Source: Novosphingobium sp. (lineage in GTDB: Bacteria > Pseudomonadota > Alphaproteobacteria > Sphingomonadales > Sphingomonadaceae). From it: a DNA stretch of 64,000 bases. Shown here one piece after another: positions 46,328 through 55,686 of this stretch; the first letter of the stretch is position 1; every line of letters starts with the position of its first letter. The stretch spans positions 3,596,001 to 3,660,000 of the forward strand of contig NZ_JBCNLP010000001.1 of assembly GCF_039595395.1 (NCBI RefSeq). The letters are read 5' to 3'. The notes beneath the pieces were generated by a model. It was given only the letters and a program-made list of their open reading frames with translations, had not been told where the DNA came from and made no database searches. Position numbers and translations under genes: made by a program.

Positions 46328-46594
46328 ATGCGAGGGCCATCGCCCTCGCGCTCCCTTTAATGTCTGCGTTGCGCCACGGGTTCGGCCTGGCGTCCAGTTT
46401 GCCGCGCCGCAGGCAATAATCCTTGGCGCAGCCTATCAACGTTTAACTGCCTGCGGCGCCATAGGCCGCGCAAATGGAGAGTTCTGTCACAAGGATAGGG
46501 CACCACTGCCCTTTCGCCGGAAGACGTCATGGGAGCGCGAGGGCCCGGAGCATTCCTCTTGAGGAATGCTACCATCAAAGACTCCCCCCTCGCA
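46328..46594. repeat. Structured intergenic repeat, copy 4 with altered right hairpin
   Basis: Full-length copy. The left hairpin GCGAGGGC/GCCCTCGC and the central GCCGCAGGC/GCCTGCGGC arms are standard. The right hairpin loop is replaced by about 45 bp that contain their own hairpin (AGCATTCCT-CTTG-AGGAATGCT, 46553 region) between the GCGAGGG and CCCTCGC arms. The right end lies 21 bp past the nadB stop. Confidence 0.85.
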
Positions 46595-46615
46595 TCTTCT
46601 CCCTTCCAATCCCCT

Positions 46616-48190
46616 TTAGGGAACCAGAACCGTATCCACCGCCTCATCCAACGTTTCCGGATAATCGCGCGTGCAATGCAACCCCCGGCTCTCATGCCGC
46701 TTCAAGGCAGACCGCACGATCAGATCGGCGCTCTGCAGCAGGTTGCGCAATTCGATCAGGTCGGTGCTGACGCGGAAGTGGCCATAATAGTCCTCCACCT
46801 CGTCGAACAGCATCTTGATCCGGTGCGCCGCGCGCTCCAACCGCTTGGTGGAGCGTTGGATGCCGACATAGTTCCACATGAAGCGCCGGATCTCGGTCCA
46901 GTTCTGCTTGATGATGACCTCCTCATCGGAGTCCGAAACCCGGCTTTCATCCCAGGCCAGCACCGGCGGAGGCGCATCGAAGGCATCCCAGTGATCGAGA
47001 ATATCGGCTGCCGCCGCCTCGCCAAAGACGAAGCATTCCAGCAGCGAGTTCGACGCCAAACGGTTCGCGCCATGCAGCCCGCTCTCGGTGCACTCACCCG
47101 CCGCATAGAGCCCCGGCAGATCGGTGCGCCCGGCCAGATCGATCATGATCCCGCCGCAGGTGTAATGCTGCGCGGGCACGACCGGGATCGGCTCCTTGGT
47201 CATATCGATGCCCAGCCCCATCAGCTTGTCGTAAATGTTGGGGAAGTGGTGGCGGACGAACTCCTCGGGCATATGGCTGATGTCGAGGTGGACGTAATCC
47301 AGACCATCGCGCTTGATCTCGGCGTCGATGGCGCGGGCGACGATGTCGCGCGGCGCCAGTTCGAGCCGCTCGTCGTAATCGGGCATAAAGCGCTTGCCGC
47401 TGCGCGGGTTGATCAGCCGCCCGCCCTCGCCGCGCACCGCCTCGGTGATGAGGAAGTTCTTGACCTCAAGGTTGTAGAGGCAGGTCGGGTGGAATTGCAT
47501 CATCTCCATATTGCCGACGCGCGCGCCCGCGCGCCAGGCCATGGCGATGCCGTCCCCGGTCGCCCCGCGCGGCGCGGTGGAGTATTGATAGACGCGCCCC
47601 GCGCCTCCGGTCGCCAGAATGGTGGCACAGGCGGTGTGGGTCTCGACATGGCCGGTGGCCTCATCGAGCGCATAGACGCCCCAGACCCGGCCCGAGCCCG
47701 AATAGCGCATCTCATGCCGCCCGGTGATCAGATCGATGCAGGACCGGCCCGGCAGCAGGGTGATGTTGGGATGATCCTGCGCGGCTTTCAGCAGCGCCGA
47801 CTGCACCGCCCAGCCCGTGGCATCGTCGACATGGACGATGCGGCGATGCGAATGGCCACCCTCACGCGTGAGGTGGAGATGGTCGTCCTCCATATTGAAG
47901 GGCACGCCCAGCTCGATCAGCCGGTCGATGGCGTGGGGCGCACGCTCGATCACGAATTCGACAGTCTCCTGCCGGTTGAGACCGGCCCCCGCCACCATCG
48001 TATCGCGGATATGGTCCTCGAAAGTGTCGCCCGCATCGAGCACGGCGGCGATCCCGCCCTGCGCCCAGGCGGTCGACCCGCCGGTCAGTGAGCCCTTGGC
48101 CAGCACCAGCACCTTGAGCCGCTGCGCCAGCGCCAGCGCCGCCGTCAAACCGGCTGCTCCAGAGCCCACCACGATCACATCGGCCATCAT
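46616..48190 (-). CDS. nadB: L-aspartate oxidase
   Basis: Oxidises aspartate to iminoaspartate, first step of NAD synthesis. The 524-residue flavoprotein has the FAD dinucleotide motif VIVVGSGAAGLTAALAL, GGSTAWAQGG, TGGAGRVY and NRLASNSLLECFVFG, with a C-terminal helical domain. AGGGAGAGGCAGG precedes ATGATG at 48190/48187, which sets the start. No nadA or nadC in the window, which is common when nad genes are dispersed. Repeat copy 4 follows the stop. Confidence 0.95.
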   Translation of the reverse strand: MMADVIVVGSGAAGLTAALALAQRLKVLVLAKGSLTGGSTAWAQGGIAAVLDAGDTFEDHIRDTMVAGAGLNRQETVEFVIERAPHAIDRLIELGVPFNMEDDHLHLTREGGHSHRRIVHVDDATGWAVQSALLKAAQDHPNITLLPGRSCIDLITGRHEMRYSGSGRVWGVYALDEATGHVETHTACATILATGGAGRVYQYSTAPRGATGDGIAMAWRAGARVGNMEMMQFHPTCLYNLEVKNFLITEAVRGEGGRLINPRSGKRFMPDYDERLELAPRDIVARAIDAEIKRDGLDYVHLDISHMPEEFVRHHFPNIYDKLMGLGIDMTKEPIPVVPAQHYTCGGIMIDLAGRTDLPGLYAAGECTESGLHGANRLASNSLLECFVFGEAAAADILDHWDAFDAPPPVLAWDESRVSDSDEEVIIKQNWTEIRRFMWNYVGIQRSTKRLERAAHRIKMLFDEVEDYYGHFRVSTDLIELRNLLQSADLIVRSALKRHESRGLHCTRDYPETLDEAVDTVLVP

Positions 48191-48500
48191 TGCCTGCCTC
48201 TCCCTGACGCTTGCGAGCGTGCCATGCAGGCAATGGCGCCCGGCATCAATCCCGTTCGACGTCTTACGACCTGTTCGAACGCCGTTGGAAAGCAGAGCCT
48301 GCGCGCGGCAACAAGAGCAAAAACCACGGCAGGCCGCCATTTTTTATTTATTTTTTATATGCCATCTTCCACGCAGGATCATCCGGCGTTAAGTTACGTG
48401 AAATTACTGGATCGGGCCGTTGCCCCCCGCCAGACATGCAGCAGGCCCTGCCGCATCGAAGCGCTCGCGGACCGACGCCCCCCTTTGCGGAGTCAAGCTC
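48191..48500. other. 310-bp divergent gap with a T-rich tract
   Basis: Contains a conspicuous T-rich run (48340-48357) in otherwise GC-rich DNA, which could be promoter or UP-element material for the small gene at 48501. I found no ORF or strong hairpin. Confidence 0.4.
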
Positions 48501-48677
48501 ATGACCCTCAGCCTGTTTTGCTATTTCGGCCGCCACACGCCCCGGCGCAGCCATATGAAATGGGATGGCGCGCATTTCGTGAGCACCTGCCGTTTCTGCA
48601 AAAGCTCCATCATCAAGCGCCGCCATCGCGGCTGGCAGAAGATCGAGGACGAAGGTCAGCCGGTGGCCAGCAACTGA
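48501..48677 (+). CDS. Small protein with CxxC motif, 58 aa
   Basis: Starts MTLSLFCYFGRHTPRRSH and contains HFVSTCRFCKSSIIKRRH, then GWQKIEDEG. The single CRFC pair plus the upstream Cys and His residues could make a small zinc-binding site, as an inference. GGAG lies about 9 bp before the ATG. Basic and compact; could be a nucleic-acid-binding protein. No family recognised. Confidence 0.6.
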   Translation: MTLSLFCYFGRHTPRRSHMKWDGAHFVSTCRFCKSSIIKRRHRGWQKIEDEGQPVASN

Positions 48678-48696
48678 TCCGCCCTCACAACAAGGC

Positions 48697-49647
48697 TCAG
48701 ATGTTGCTGGTCAGGCTGACGAAGACATCTTCCAGATCGGCCTCGCGGGTCGAGACATCGACGATGCCCAGCCCCTGGCCCTGCACCATCGCCAGCACCT
48801 CGCCGGCATTGGTGCGATCCTTGTCATAGGTGATCTCGACGACGCGCTCGCCCAGCACGGCGCTTTTGGTGAAGGCCGAGCCCTGAGGCAGCGGCAGCCC
48901 CTGCGGCCCCAGATCGCGGTCCACCGTCACTACCACCACCTTCTCGCGCGCCATATCGACCAGCTCGCGGGTGGGCTTGTTGGCGATCAGTTCGCCATGG
49001 TTGATGATCGCGATGCGGTCGCACAGCGCCTCGGCCTCTTCAAGGTAATGGGTGGTCAGCACCACCGTCACGCCCTCATCGTTGAGTTGCTTCACCAGTT
49101 CCCAGAGCTGACGGCGCAATTCCACGTCGACGCCTGCCGTGGGCTCGTCGAGCACCAATACGGGCGGCGTGTGCACCATCGCCTTGGCCACCAGCAGACG
49201 GCGCTTCATCCCGCCCGACAGCGTGCGGGCATAGGCATGCGCCTTGTCGGCCAGATGCACGGCCTCCAGCAGGGCGTCGCTGATCCGCTCGGCCTTGGGG
49301 ATGCCATAGAGACCGGCCTGATTCTCCAGCACCTCGCGCGGGGTGAAGAAAGGATCGAAGACGATTTCCTGAGGCACGATGCCGATCGCGCGCGAGGCGT
49401 TGCGGCGCTGGGTATCGATGTCGAAACCCCAGATGTCGACACTGCCGCTGCTCTTCATCACCAGACCGGCCAGCGTGTTGATCAGCGTGGACTTGCCCGC
49501 GCCATTCGGCCCCAACAGCCCGAAGATCTGACCCTGAGGGACATCGAAACTGACGCCCTTCAGCGCCAGCTTGCCCTCGCCGGGCCCGGCCGGGGCATAG
49601 CGCTTGACGAGATCGCGGATCGAAATGGCGGGGGTGGTGCTGGTCAT
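48697..49647 (-). CDS. ABC transporter ATP-binding protein (NatA/CcmA-type)
   Basis: A 316-residue ATPase: Walker A GLLGPNGAGKST, signature LSGGMKRRL, Walker B VLVLDEPTAGVD, and H-loop TTHYLEEAE. The C-terminal extension of about 90 residues is typical of NatA/daunorubicin-type exporters. The permease gene is not adjacent in this window, so the partner may be elsewhere. The next leftward gene is the small CxxC protein on the opposite strand. Confidence 0.9.
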   Translation of the reverse strand: MTSTTPAISIRDLVKRYAPAGPGEGKLALKGVSFDVPQGQIFGLLGPNGAGKSTLINTLAGLVMKSSGSVDIWGFDIDTQRRNASRAIGIVPQEIVFDPFFTPREVLENQAGLYGIPKAERISDALLEAVHLADKAHAYARTLSGGMKRRLLVAKAMVHTPPVLVLDEPTAGVDVELRRQLWELVKQLNDEGVTVVLTTHYLEEAEALCDRIAIINHGELIANKPTRELVDMAREKVVVVTVDRDLGPQGLPLPQGSAFTKSAVLGERVVEITYDKDRTNAGEVLAMVQGQGLGIVDVSTREADLEDVFVSLTSNI

Positions 49648-49700
49648 GCGCGCTCTTTAGTCAGAGCTGAAGGCAAGGGGAAGAAGGTTTGAAGAGAGAA

Positions 49701-49920
49701 ATGCGAGGGCCATCGCCCTCGCGCTCCCTTTAATGTCTGCGTGGGCGCTACGGGTTCGGCCATGGAGCAAGGTCGCCGCGCCGCAGGCCTTCATACCATG
49801 ATTTTGACTGCCTGCGGCGCTTTGTGTCGCGCAGGTGGAGAGCCAAGGCGCACCAATTCGGCTCTACTGCCCTCTCGCCGGAAGACGGAATGGGAGCGCG
49901 AGGGGGTAACCCCCTCGCAT
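49701..49920. repeat. Structured intergenic repeat, copy 5
   Basis: Full-length copy with left hairpin GCGAGGGC-CATC-GCCCTCGC, central GCCGCAGGC/GCCTGCGGC, and right hairpin GCGAGGGGG...CCCCCTCGC. It sits between the ABC ATPase start and the glycosyltransferase stop, the right end 15 bp past that stop. One small difference from copy 1 is the GACGGAATGGG linker in place of GACGTCATGGG. Confidence 0.9.
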
Positions 49921-49935
49921 CTTCCCTTTATCGTC

Positions 49936-51201
49936 CTACCCCATAACCCGCGCAAAAGCCGGAGCCGGAGCCAGCCACCCCCGCCGCACCCCACGCCGCT
50001 CCGCCGCGCGGGCCAGGGCTGCGGGATAAACGTCACCGATCAACTGGTTGAACGTCCGCTCCCAACTGAAGCGGCTGGCAACATGCTCACGCGCGGCCAG
50101 CCCCATGGCGCGAGCGCCACCGGCCCAGACCGCCTGCACATGGCGCGCCATGATTTCCATATCGTCCACCGGCGCCAGCAGGCCCAGCCCGGCGGGCACA
50201 CGCGCCGGCATCGCGCCAGAGGCCACGCCGACCACGGGCAGACCGCTGGCCTGCGCCTCGATCACGGAAATGCCGAAGGTCTCATCCGCCATGGCCGAGA
50301 CGTAGATATCGGCGGAAGCCAGCCCCCGCGCCAGCATGTCGCGATCATCCACAAAGCCGGGCAGCGCGATGGGCAGGCCGGCGGTTTCGCGCACCAGGCG
50401 GTCGCGCAGCTTGCCGTCGCCGAACATCACCATGGCGGCGCCCATTTCGGGCGGCAGGTGGCGGAACATCTCGATCAGGCGGTCGGCGCGCTTTTCATTG
50501 TCGATGCGCCCGGCATAGACCAGCAGCGGGCCGTGATCGGGGAAATGCGGCGCCCCCAACCCCAGTTGAGCCCGCAGGCCGGGATCGCGCCGAGCGGGAT
50601 CGAAACGCTGCGTATCGACACCCAGCGACAGCACATTGACGTGATGGATGCCCCACTCGCCAAGTTGAGCCTTCACCGGCTCGTTCAGCGCATAAAGGCG
50701 GTCGAACAGGCGGTAGGTGACATTGGCATAGGCCACGCTGACCTGCTTGAGCGCCTGCCCCAGCGTCGGCCCGAACATGTCGGAGGCGACGCGGTGCACA
50801 TGCACATTGGGAAAATCGGTGTGATAGCCCGCCACCAGCGCGGTTTCGGGGTGAGCGCGGGCGTAATGGATCGCCGTCCAGGGCAGCACCCAGGGGCAGA
50901 GCGATTCGATCACATCGGGGCGATAGTGCTCCAGCACGGCGCGCACCGCGCCGGTGCGCATGATGAAGCGGTAATTGGGGCTGCCGCGCACCTGCTTGGC
51001 GCCGACCTCGACCCAGATATGGCGGCCGCGCTCAACGACGCGATCAACCTCGCCCGGCACGATCTGCAGCAGGCGGTGGTTGGTGCGTTCCAGAATATGG
51101 CGCTGCTTTTCGCGCATATAGGTACCGACCCCGCCCCCACCGGAGGGAGCGTAGCTCTGGGTCAGATCGCACAACAGCATCGATTTCTGTGAAACAGGCA
51201 T
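49936..51201 (-). CDS. Glycosyltransferase family 4-like (GT-B fold)
   Basis: A 421-residue retaining-type glycosyltransferase. The N-terminal domain has SGGGGVGTYMREK near residues 18-30. The C-terminal nucleotide-sugar domain has LLVYAGRIDNEKRADRLIEMF, ALPGFVDDRD and the EX7E-type DETFGISVIEAQASGLPVV. AGGGATCAC sets ATG 51201. The substrate is not readable. It is alone on this strand, with the CHCC protein divergent. Confidence 0.88.
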   Translation of the reverse strand: MPVSQKSMLLCDLTQSYAPSGGGGVGTYMREKQRHILERTNHRLLQIVPGEVDRVVERGRHIWVEVGAKQVRGSPNYRFIMRTGAVRAVLEHYRPDVIESLCPWVLPWTAIHYARAHPETALVAGYHTDFPNVHVHRVASDMFGPTLGQALKQVSVAYANVTYRLFDRLYALNEPVKAQLGEWGIHHVNVLSLGVDTQRFDPARRDPGLRAQLGLGAPHFPDHGPLLVYAGRIDNEKRADRLIEMFRHLPPEMGAAMVMFGDGKLRDRLVRETAGLPIALPGFVDDRDMLARGLASADIYVSAMADETFGISVIEAQASGLPVVGVASGAMPARVPAGLGLLAPVDDMEIMARHVQAVWAGGARAMGLAAREHVASRFSWERTFNQLIGDVYPAALARAAERRGVRRGWLAPAPAFARVMG

Positions 51202-51421
51202 GTGATCCCTTGCAGCGGGCAATCGTTACAACATGATGATCTTTCCCCCAACTCCGGGCGGGACAAGAGGCGGAAGCGGCTTAACATGAGATGAACCCCA
51301 CCTCCTTCCGCCCCGAAAGAAGGGCGCCCCGACTGTTCATTCAGCGCCTCCTTCCATCACCACGCCACTTCGACCAAATGACGGTGGAAATGGCCTGCGC
51401 CTGCTGCTATCGGGCAAAACC

Positions 51422-51619
51422 ATGAGCACGCAGCCCGAAACCGTCACCACTCACTCCCACCGCGTCAGCTGCGACGGGGCCACCGCCATCCGCAGCACCG
51501 GGGGCTACACGCCCTCCGCGCTGGGCCATCCCAAGGTCTATCTCGAAATCGACGAGAAGGGCTTTGTCGAGTGCCCCTATTGCGACAAGCGCTTCGTGCT
51601 TGCCGAAAACGCTCACTGA
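51422..51619 (+). CDS. CHCC-type zinc-finger protein
   Basis: A 65-residue protein with Cys and His ligands spread over the sequence: VSCDG, LGHPKVYL and the CPYC pair near the C terminus. It matches the zf-CHCC family found in alphaproteobacteria and related to the mitochondrial NDUFS6 accessory subunit. A complex-I-associated role is inferred only from homology. It starts 61 bp before tldD and may be co-transcribed. Confidence 0.85.
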   Translation: MSTQPETVTTHSHRVSCDGATAIRSTGGYTPSALGHPKVYLEIDEKGFVECPYCDKRFVLAENAH

Positions 51620-51680
51620 TCCACCGATACCACGGGCCTGCCCACTGGCGCGGCAGGCCTGCTCTGCCTATATCGGCGTG

Positions 51681-53108
51681 ATGACTCTTTCCGCCGATCC
51701 TCGCTCGCTCCTGTACCGTTCCGGCCAGCTTTCCCCCGATGAGGCACGCAAACTGGCCCGCAGCACGCTGAGCGCCTGCGACGATGGCGAGTTATTCCTG
51801 CAATTCGTCGCCTCCGAAAGCTTCACCTTCGACGACGGACGGCTCAAGACCGCCGATTACAGCCGCAACGCCGGTTTCGGCCTGCGCGGCGTCTCGGGCG
51901 AGATGACCGGCTTTGCCCATGCCAATGAGATTTCCGCCCCCGCCATCGCCCGCGCCGGGGAAACGCTGAGCCTGCTCGATCCGGCGAAGGGCCCGCTGGC
52001 CGCGCCTCCGCTGCGCACCAATCGCCACCTCTACACCGATGCCTCGCCGCTCGACGGGATCGATTTTGCCCGCAAGGTGGCGCTGCTGGAGACCATCGAT
52101 GCCGCCGCCCGCGCCCGCGATCCGCGCGTGGCGCAGGTCTCGGTCTCGCTGTCGGCAAGCTGGAGCGTGGTGGAGATCGTGCGCCCCGACGCCGAGCCGA
52201 TCACCGACATCCGCCCGCTGGTGCGCCTCAACATCTCCATCGTGGCCGAGCAGAACGGGCGGCGCGAAAGCGGCAGCTTCGGCATGGGCGGGCGCTATCT
52301 CTACGACGACCTCTTCGATGAGGCCGTGTGGAATCGCGGCATCGAGGATGCGCTACGCCAGGCGCTGGTCAATCTGGAGGCGGTCGCCGCCCCCGCCGGT
52401 GAGATGCAGGTGCTGCTGGCCCCCGGCTGGCCCGGCATCCTGCTGCATGAAGCCATCGGCCACGGGCTGGAGGGCGATTTCAACCGCAAGGGCACCAGCG
52501 CCTTCTCTGGCCGCATCGGCGAACGTGTCGCGGCGCCCGGCGTCACCGTGGTGGACGACGGTTCGCTCCATGCCCGGCGCGGTTCGCTCTCGATCGACGA
52601 CGAGGGCACGCCGACTCAGGAGAATGTGCTGATCGAGGACGGCATCCTCAAAGGCTACATCCATGACCGCCTCAGCGCCCGCCTGATGGGCATGGCCCCC
52701 ACCGGCAACGGCCGCCGCGAAAGCTTCGCCCATGCCCCCATGCCCCGCATGACCAACACCTTCATGCGCGCGGGCAATGATGATCCGGAAGAACTGCTGT
52801 CGCGCGTGAAGAACGGCATCTTCGCCAAGAGCTTTGGCGGCGGTCAGGTCGATATCACCAGCGGCAAATTCGTCTTCTCCTGCACCGAGGCCTATAAGGT
52901 CGAGAACGGCAAGCTGGGCGCACCGATCAAGGGCGCCACGCTGATCGGCGATGGTCCTTCGGTGCTGACCCGCGTGCTGGGTCTGGGCAACGATATGGCA
53001 CTGGACGAGGGCGTGGGCCTGTGCGGCAAGGGCGGCCAGTCGGTGGCGGCGGGCGTGGGCCAGCCCACCGTGCTGGTCGATGCGCTGACAGTGGGCGGAA
53101 CGGCGTAA
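51681..53108 (+). CDS. tldD: Metalloprotease TldD
   Basis: A 475-residue protein with the TldD zinc motif HEAIGH (H256, E257, H261) followed by GLEGD. TldD with TldE degrades or matures peptides such as microcin B17 and CcdA. TldE is not seen nearby. The ATG 51681 gives MTLSADPRSLL; the longer frame overlaps the zinc-finger gene. Length and motif leave little doubt about the family. Confidence 0.95.
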   Translation: MTLSADPRSLLYRSGQLSPDEARKLARSTLSACDDGELFLQFVASESFTFDDGRLKTADYSRNAGFGLRGVSGEMTGFAHANEISAPAIARAGETLSLLDPAKGPLAAPPLRTNRHLYTDASPLDGIDFARKVALLETIDAAARARDPRVAQVSVSLSASWSVVEIVRPDAEPITDIRPLVRLNISIVAEQNGRRESGSFGMGGRYLYDDLFDEAVWNRGIEDALRQALVNLEAVAAPAGEMQVLLAPGWPGILLHEAIGHGLEGDFNRKGTSAFSGRIGERVAAPGVTVVDDGSLHARRGSLSIDDEGTPTQENVLIEDGILKGYIHDRLSARLMGMAPTGNGRRESFAHAPMPRMTNTFMRAGNDDPEELLSRVKNGIFAKSFGGGQVDITSGKFVFSCTEAYKVENGKLGAPIKGATLIGDGPSVLTRVLGLGNDMALDEGVGLCGKGGQSVAAGVGQPTVLVDALTVGGTA

Positions 53109-53237
53109 AGACGCGTCTTTTCAGCCCTCATTCAGCATTGACGGTGTAAAGACAAAGGCGGACAAGAAACACGACCGAGACGGCGCCCCGCCCCGGCCTT
53201 CTGCGGATGCCCCCGCCGTTTTGAAAGGTCAGATCTC

Positions 53238-53669
53238 ATGAACCGCTTCACTTTCGCCCGCGCGCTGATGGCCTGCTCGACAGGTGCCCTGCTGCTGGCC
53301 CAGCCCGTTTCCGCCCGTGAGCAATTGACCGGCGAACAGCAACTGACCAAGTTGCTGGGTAACCGCGTGCCCGGCAAGCCGGTGAGCTGCATCAACCTGA
53401 TGGACGCCACCAACACCACCATCATCGACAAGACCGCCATTGTCTATTCGGCGGGCGCGGGCACCTATTACGTCAACCGCCCGGCATGGCCAGATCAGCT
53501 CGACGATGATTCGATCCTTGTCACCAAGACCTGGGGCAGCCAGCTTTGCCGCCTCGACATCGTGCAATTGCATGACCGCAGCGGCGGCTTCTTCCGCGGC
53601 ACGGTGGGGCTGAACGACTTCGTGCCTTACACGCTGCCGCCCAAGATCAAGGCACCCAAGCAGGACTGA
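53238..53669 (+). CDS. Secreted hypothetical protein with paired cysteines
   Basis: A 143-residue protein with signal peptide to about residue 26 (QPVSAR). The mature part has two Cys (VSCINLM and SQLCRLD) that may form a disulfide. No enzymatic motif; similar small secreted proteins occur in sphingomonads. It is probably monocistronic. Confidence 0.8.
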   Translation: MNRFTFARALMACSTGALLLAQPVSAREQLTGEQQLTKLLGNRVPGKPVSCINLMDATNTTIIDKTAIVYSAGAGTYYVNRPAWPDQLDDDSILVTKTWGSQLCRLDIVQLHDRSGGFFRGTVGLNDFVPYTLPPKIKAPKQD

Positions 53670-53680
53670 CCCCGCGCGCC

Positions 53681-55396
53681 TCAGCGCGCCGGGGCCATCC
53701 CGTCGGAATACCAGCTCGCCAGTTCGGCCCAGCCGGGCAGATCGCGGCCATTGGCCACAGCATCCAGTGCCACATGGATCACCACAGGCCCTTGCCCGGC
53801 ACTGGCCGTCGCAAGGGCTGCGGCCAGATCATCCGCCCGGTCCACGTACAGACCCTTTGCCCCGAAGCCCTGAGCGATCTGATCAAAACGTGTGGCGCTG
53901 CCCCATGAGGCACCGGGGCGCGGCCCATTGTCGCCCGATTGCTGGCGATAGGCCGCCGCCTCCAGCCCCCATTGATGGTCGACCGCCACCACACAGATGA
54001 TGGGCAGGCGCAGCCGCACCGCCACCTCCAGCTCGGCGATATGGAACAGCATGGCCGAATCCCCGCTCAGCACCCACGCCGGACGCGGCGCCAGCCCTGC
54101 CGCCCGCTCCGCCATCAACGCGCCGATGGCATAAGGCAGGCCGGTACCCAGATGGCCGAAGGCGCGGCTCCAAAGCACGCCACCCTCATGCCCGCCACCA
54201 CGCGACAACTGGAACAGCACCCCGGCCCCGCCATCCCGCACCAGCAGCGCCTCGGGCGGCAGCACCGCCATCGCCTCGCTGACCAGCCGCGCGGGGTGGA
54301 CGGGGGTGGCGGGATGCGCCCGTGCGGCCCCATCCCATGCCGCCAGACGCGCCGCTTCAGCCTGCTGGCGGGCGGGCAGATCGGCGTCGGGCACGCGTGA
54401 CGGCAAGGCATGCGCCAGAGCATGGATCGCCAGCACTGCATCTCCGGCCAGGGCGACATCGATGGGGCGGTTGACCGCCATGCCCTCCACATCCGGATCG
54501 ACGCGGATCCAGCGCCTTGTGTCATCTCCCGCGCGCCAGTGGCGGCGGCGACCGAGATGCACCGCCTCGCCCAGCGCCGTGCCCATGGCCAGCACCAGAT
54601 CGGCCCCGGCGATGATCTCGCCCGTCACCGGGGAGAAGGCATAGGGGAAGCACTGCGCACCCAGCCCCGGCAGGGCCGCTGCGCCGGGCGTCAGCACCAC
54701 CGGGCAGGCCAGACGCCGGCCCAGATCAGCCGCTGCCGCGCGCGCAGCATGGCTCAGCCCATGGCCCACCAGCAGCATGGGACTGCGCGCCTGCTTCAGC
54801 AGAGCCACCGCCTGCGCCACGGCGTGAGCCTCAGGCGCGGCAGGGGATGGGAAAGGCATGGCAGCCTCCTCCACCTCACCCATCATCGCGGGGAAAGCAC
54901 AATCGAGGTAGGCCGGGCCCGGCGTGCCCGCCATGGCCTCATCCAGCGCTTCGGCAATGATCTGACGGGCGCCCTGCGGGCTTTCGATCCGCGCGGCATG
55001 TTTGACCACGCCCGCCACCATCGCCATCTGGTCGCCATATTGGAAACGCCCGCGCAGATGGGGTTCGCGCAAGGGGCCCCGCGCGCCGCCCAGAAACAGC
55101 ACCGGCGCTTTCTCCGCACTGGCACAAGCCATGGCGGGCAGCGCATTGGCCACCCCCGGCCCCGGCGAGAGCGTCACCGCCACAGGCTTGCCGGTCAGCC
55201 GCGCGGCGGCCTCGGCCATAAAGCCGCCTGCCGCCTCGTGATGCGGCGAAATCAGGGTAAAACCGCGCTGCTCGGCACGCTGGAACAGCGCCAGAAAGGC
55301 TGGATCGGGAATGCCGACCAGACAGCGCCCACCCCGCGCCTCCAGCGCATCGAGGATCGCATCCGCCATGCTCGTGCCCACCGCCTGCCTGTCCAT
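53681..55396 (-). CDS. Thiamine-diphosphate-dependent enzyme (acetolactate synthase-like)
   Basis: A 571-residue POX/IlvB-type enzyme: N-terminal Pyr domain with activating Glu54 (SPHHEAAGGF), central domain, and C-terminal PP domain with GDSAMLF. The metal-binding signature starts at D446, but the residue 27 positions on, normally Asn, is Asp473 (VAVDHQWG), and the usual second Asn is His. This is an unusual Mg site and suggests a non-acetolactate activity such as decarboxylase or carboligase. ATG 55396 has AGGGACAGG upstream. No small regulatory subunit (IlvH) is adjacent. Confidence 0.85.
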   Translation of the reverse strand: MDRQAVGTSMADAILDALEARGGRCLVGIPDPAFLALFQRAEQRGFTLISPHHEAAGGFMAEAAARLTGKPVAVTLSPGPGVANALPAMACASAEKAPVLFLGGARGPLREPHLRGRFQYGDQMAMVAGVVKHAARIESPQGARQIIAEALDEAMAGTPGPAYLDCAFPAMMGEVEEAAMPFPSPAAPEAHAVAQAVALLKQARSPMLLVGHGLSHAARAAAADLGRRLACPVVLTPGAAALPGLGAQCFPYAFSPVTGEIIAGADLVLAMGTALGEAVHLGRRRHWRAGDDTRRWIRVDPDVEGMAVNRPIDVALAGDAVLAIHALAHALPSRVPDADLPARQQAEAARLAAWDGAARAHPATPVHPARLVSEAMAVLPPEALLVRDGGAGVLFQLSRGGGHEGGVLWSRAFGHLGTGLPYAIGALMAERAAGLAPRPAWVLSGDSAMLFHIAELEVAVRLRLPIICVVAVDHQWGLEAAAYRQQSGDNGPRPGASWGSATRFDQIAQGFGAKGLYVDRADDLAAALATASAGQGPVVIHVALDAVANGRDLPGWAELASWYSDGMAPAR

Positions 55397-55686
55397 CCTG
55401 TCCCTGCGCCTGTTCCAAATGAGCAGCGGCTTTTCCGGCATCGCGCTCCTGCGTCAACCGATTAACACAAGCTTGACAAACCACCCACCGCAAGGCAGAC
55501 GCGCCCCGCTTCCTGGGGAGTAGTCGCCCGCGCTTCTGACATGCGGGGTTCGCGTCAACACACTTGGCTTTCTGCCATGGCGCGCACGGCCAGACCGGCT
55601 TGACGAGACCATGAATGAGCGCGTGTCCGGGCCGGGCATGGGCTGCATTCATGCGTTCTGTCATCCGGCCCCGGAGTTTTGCGTTC

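Noticed and set aside
11645..49920. CRISPR array interpretation of the repeats
   Set aside because: Copies are far apart, about 220 bp long with internal hairpins, not short regularly spaced repeats.
53107..53120. AAAGACGCGTCTTT palindrome after tldD as a terminator
   Set aside because: Stem is only 5 bp with a 4-nt loop and overlaps the stop codon.
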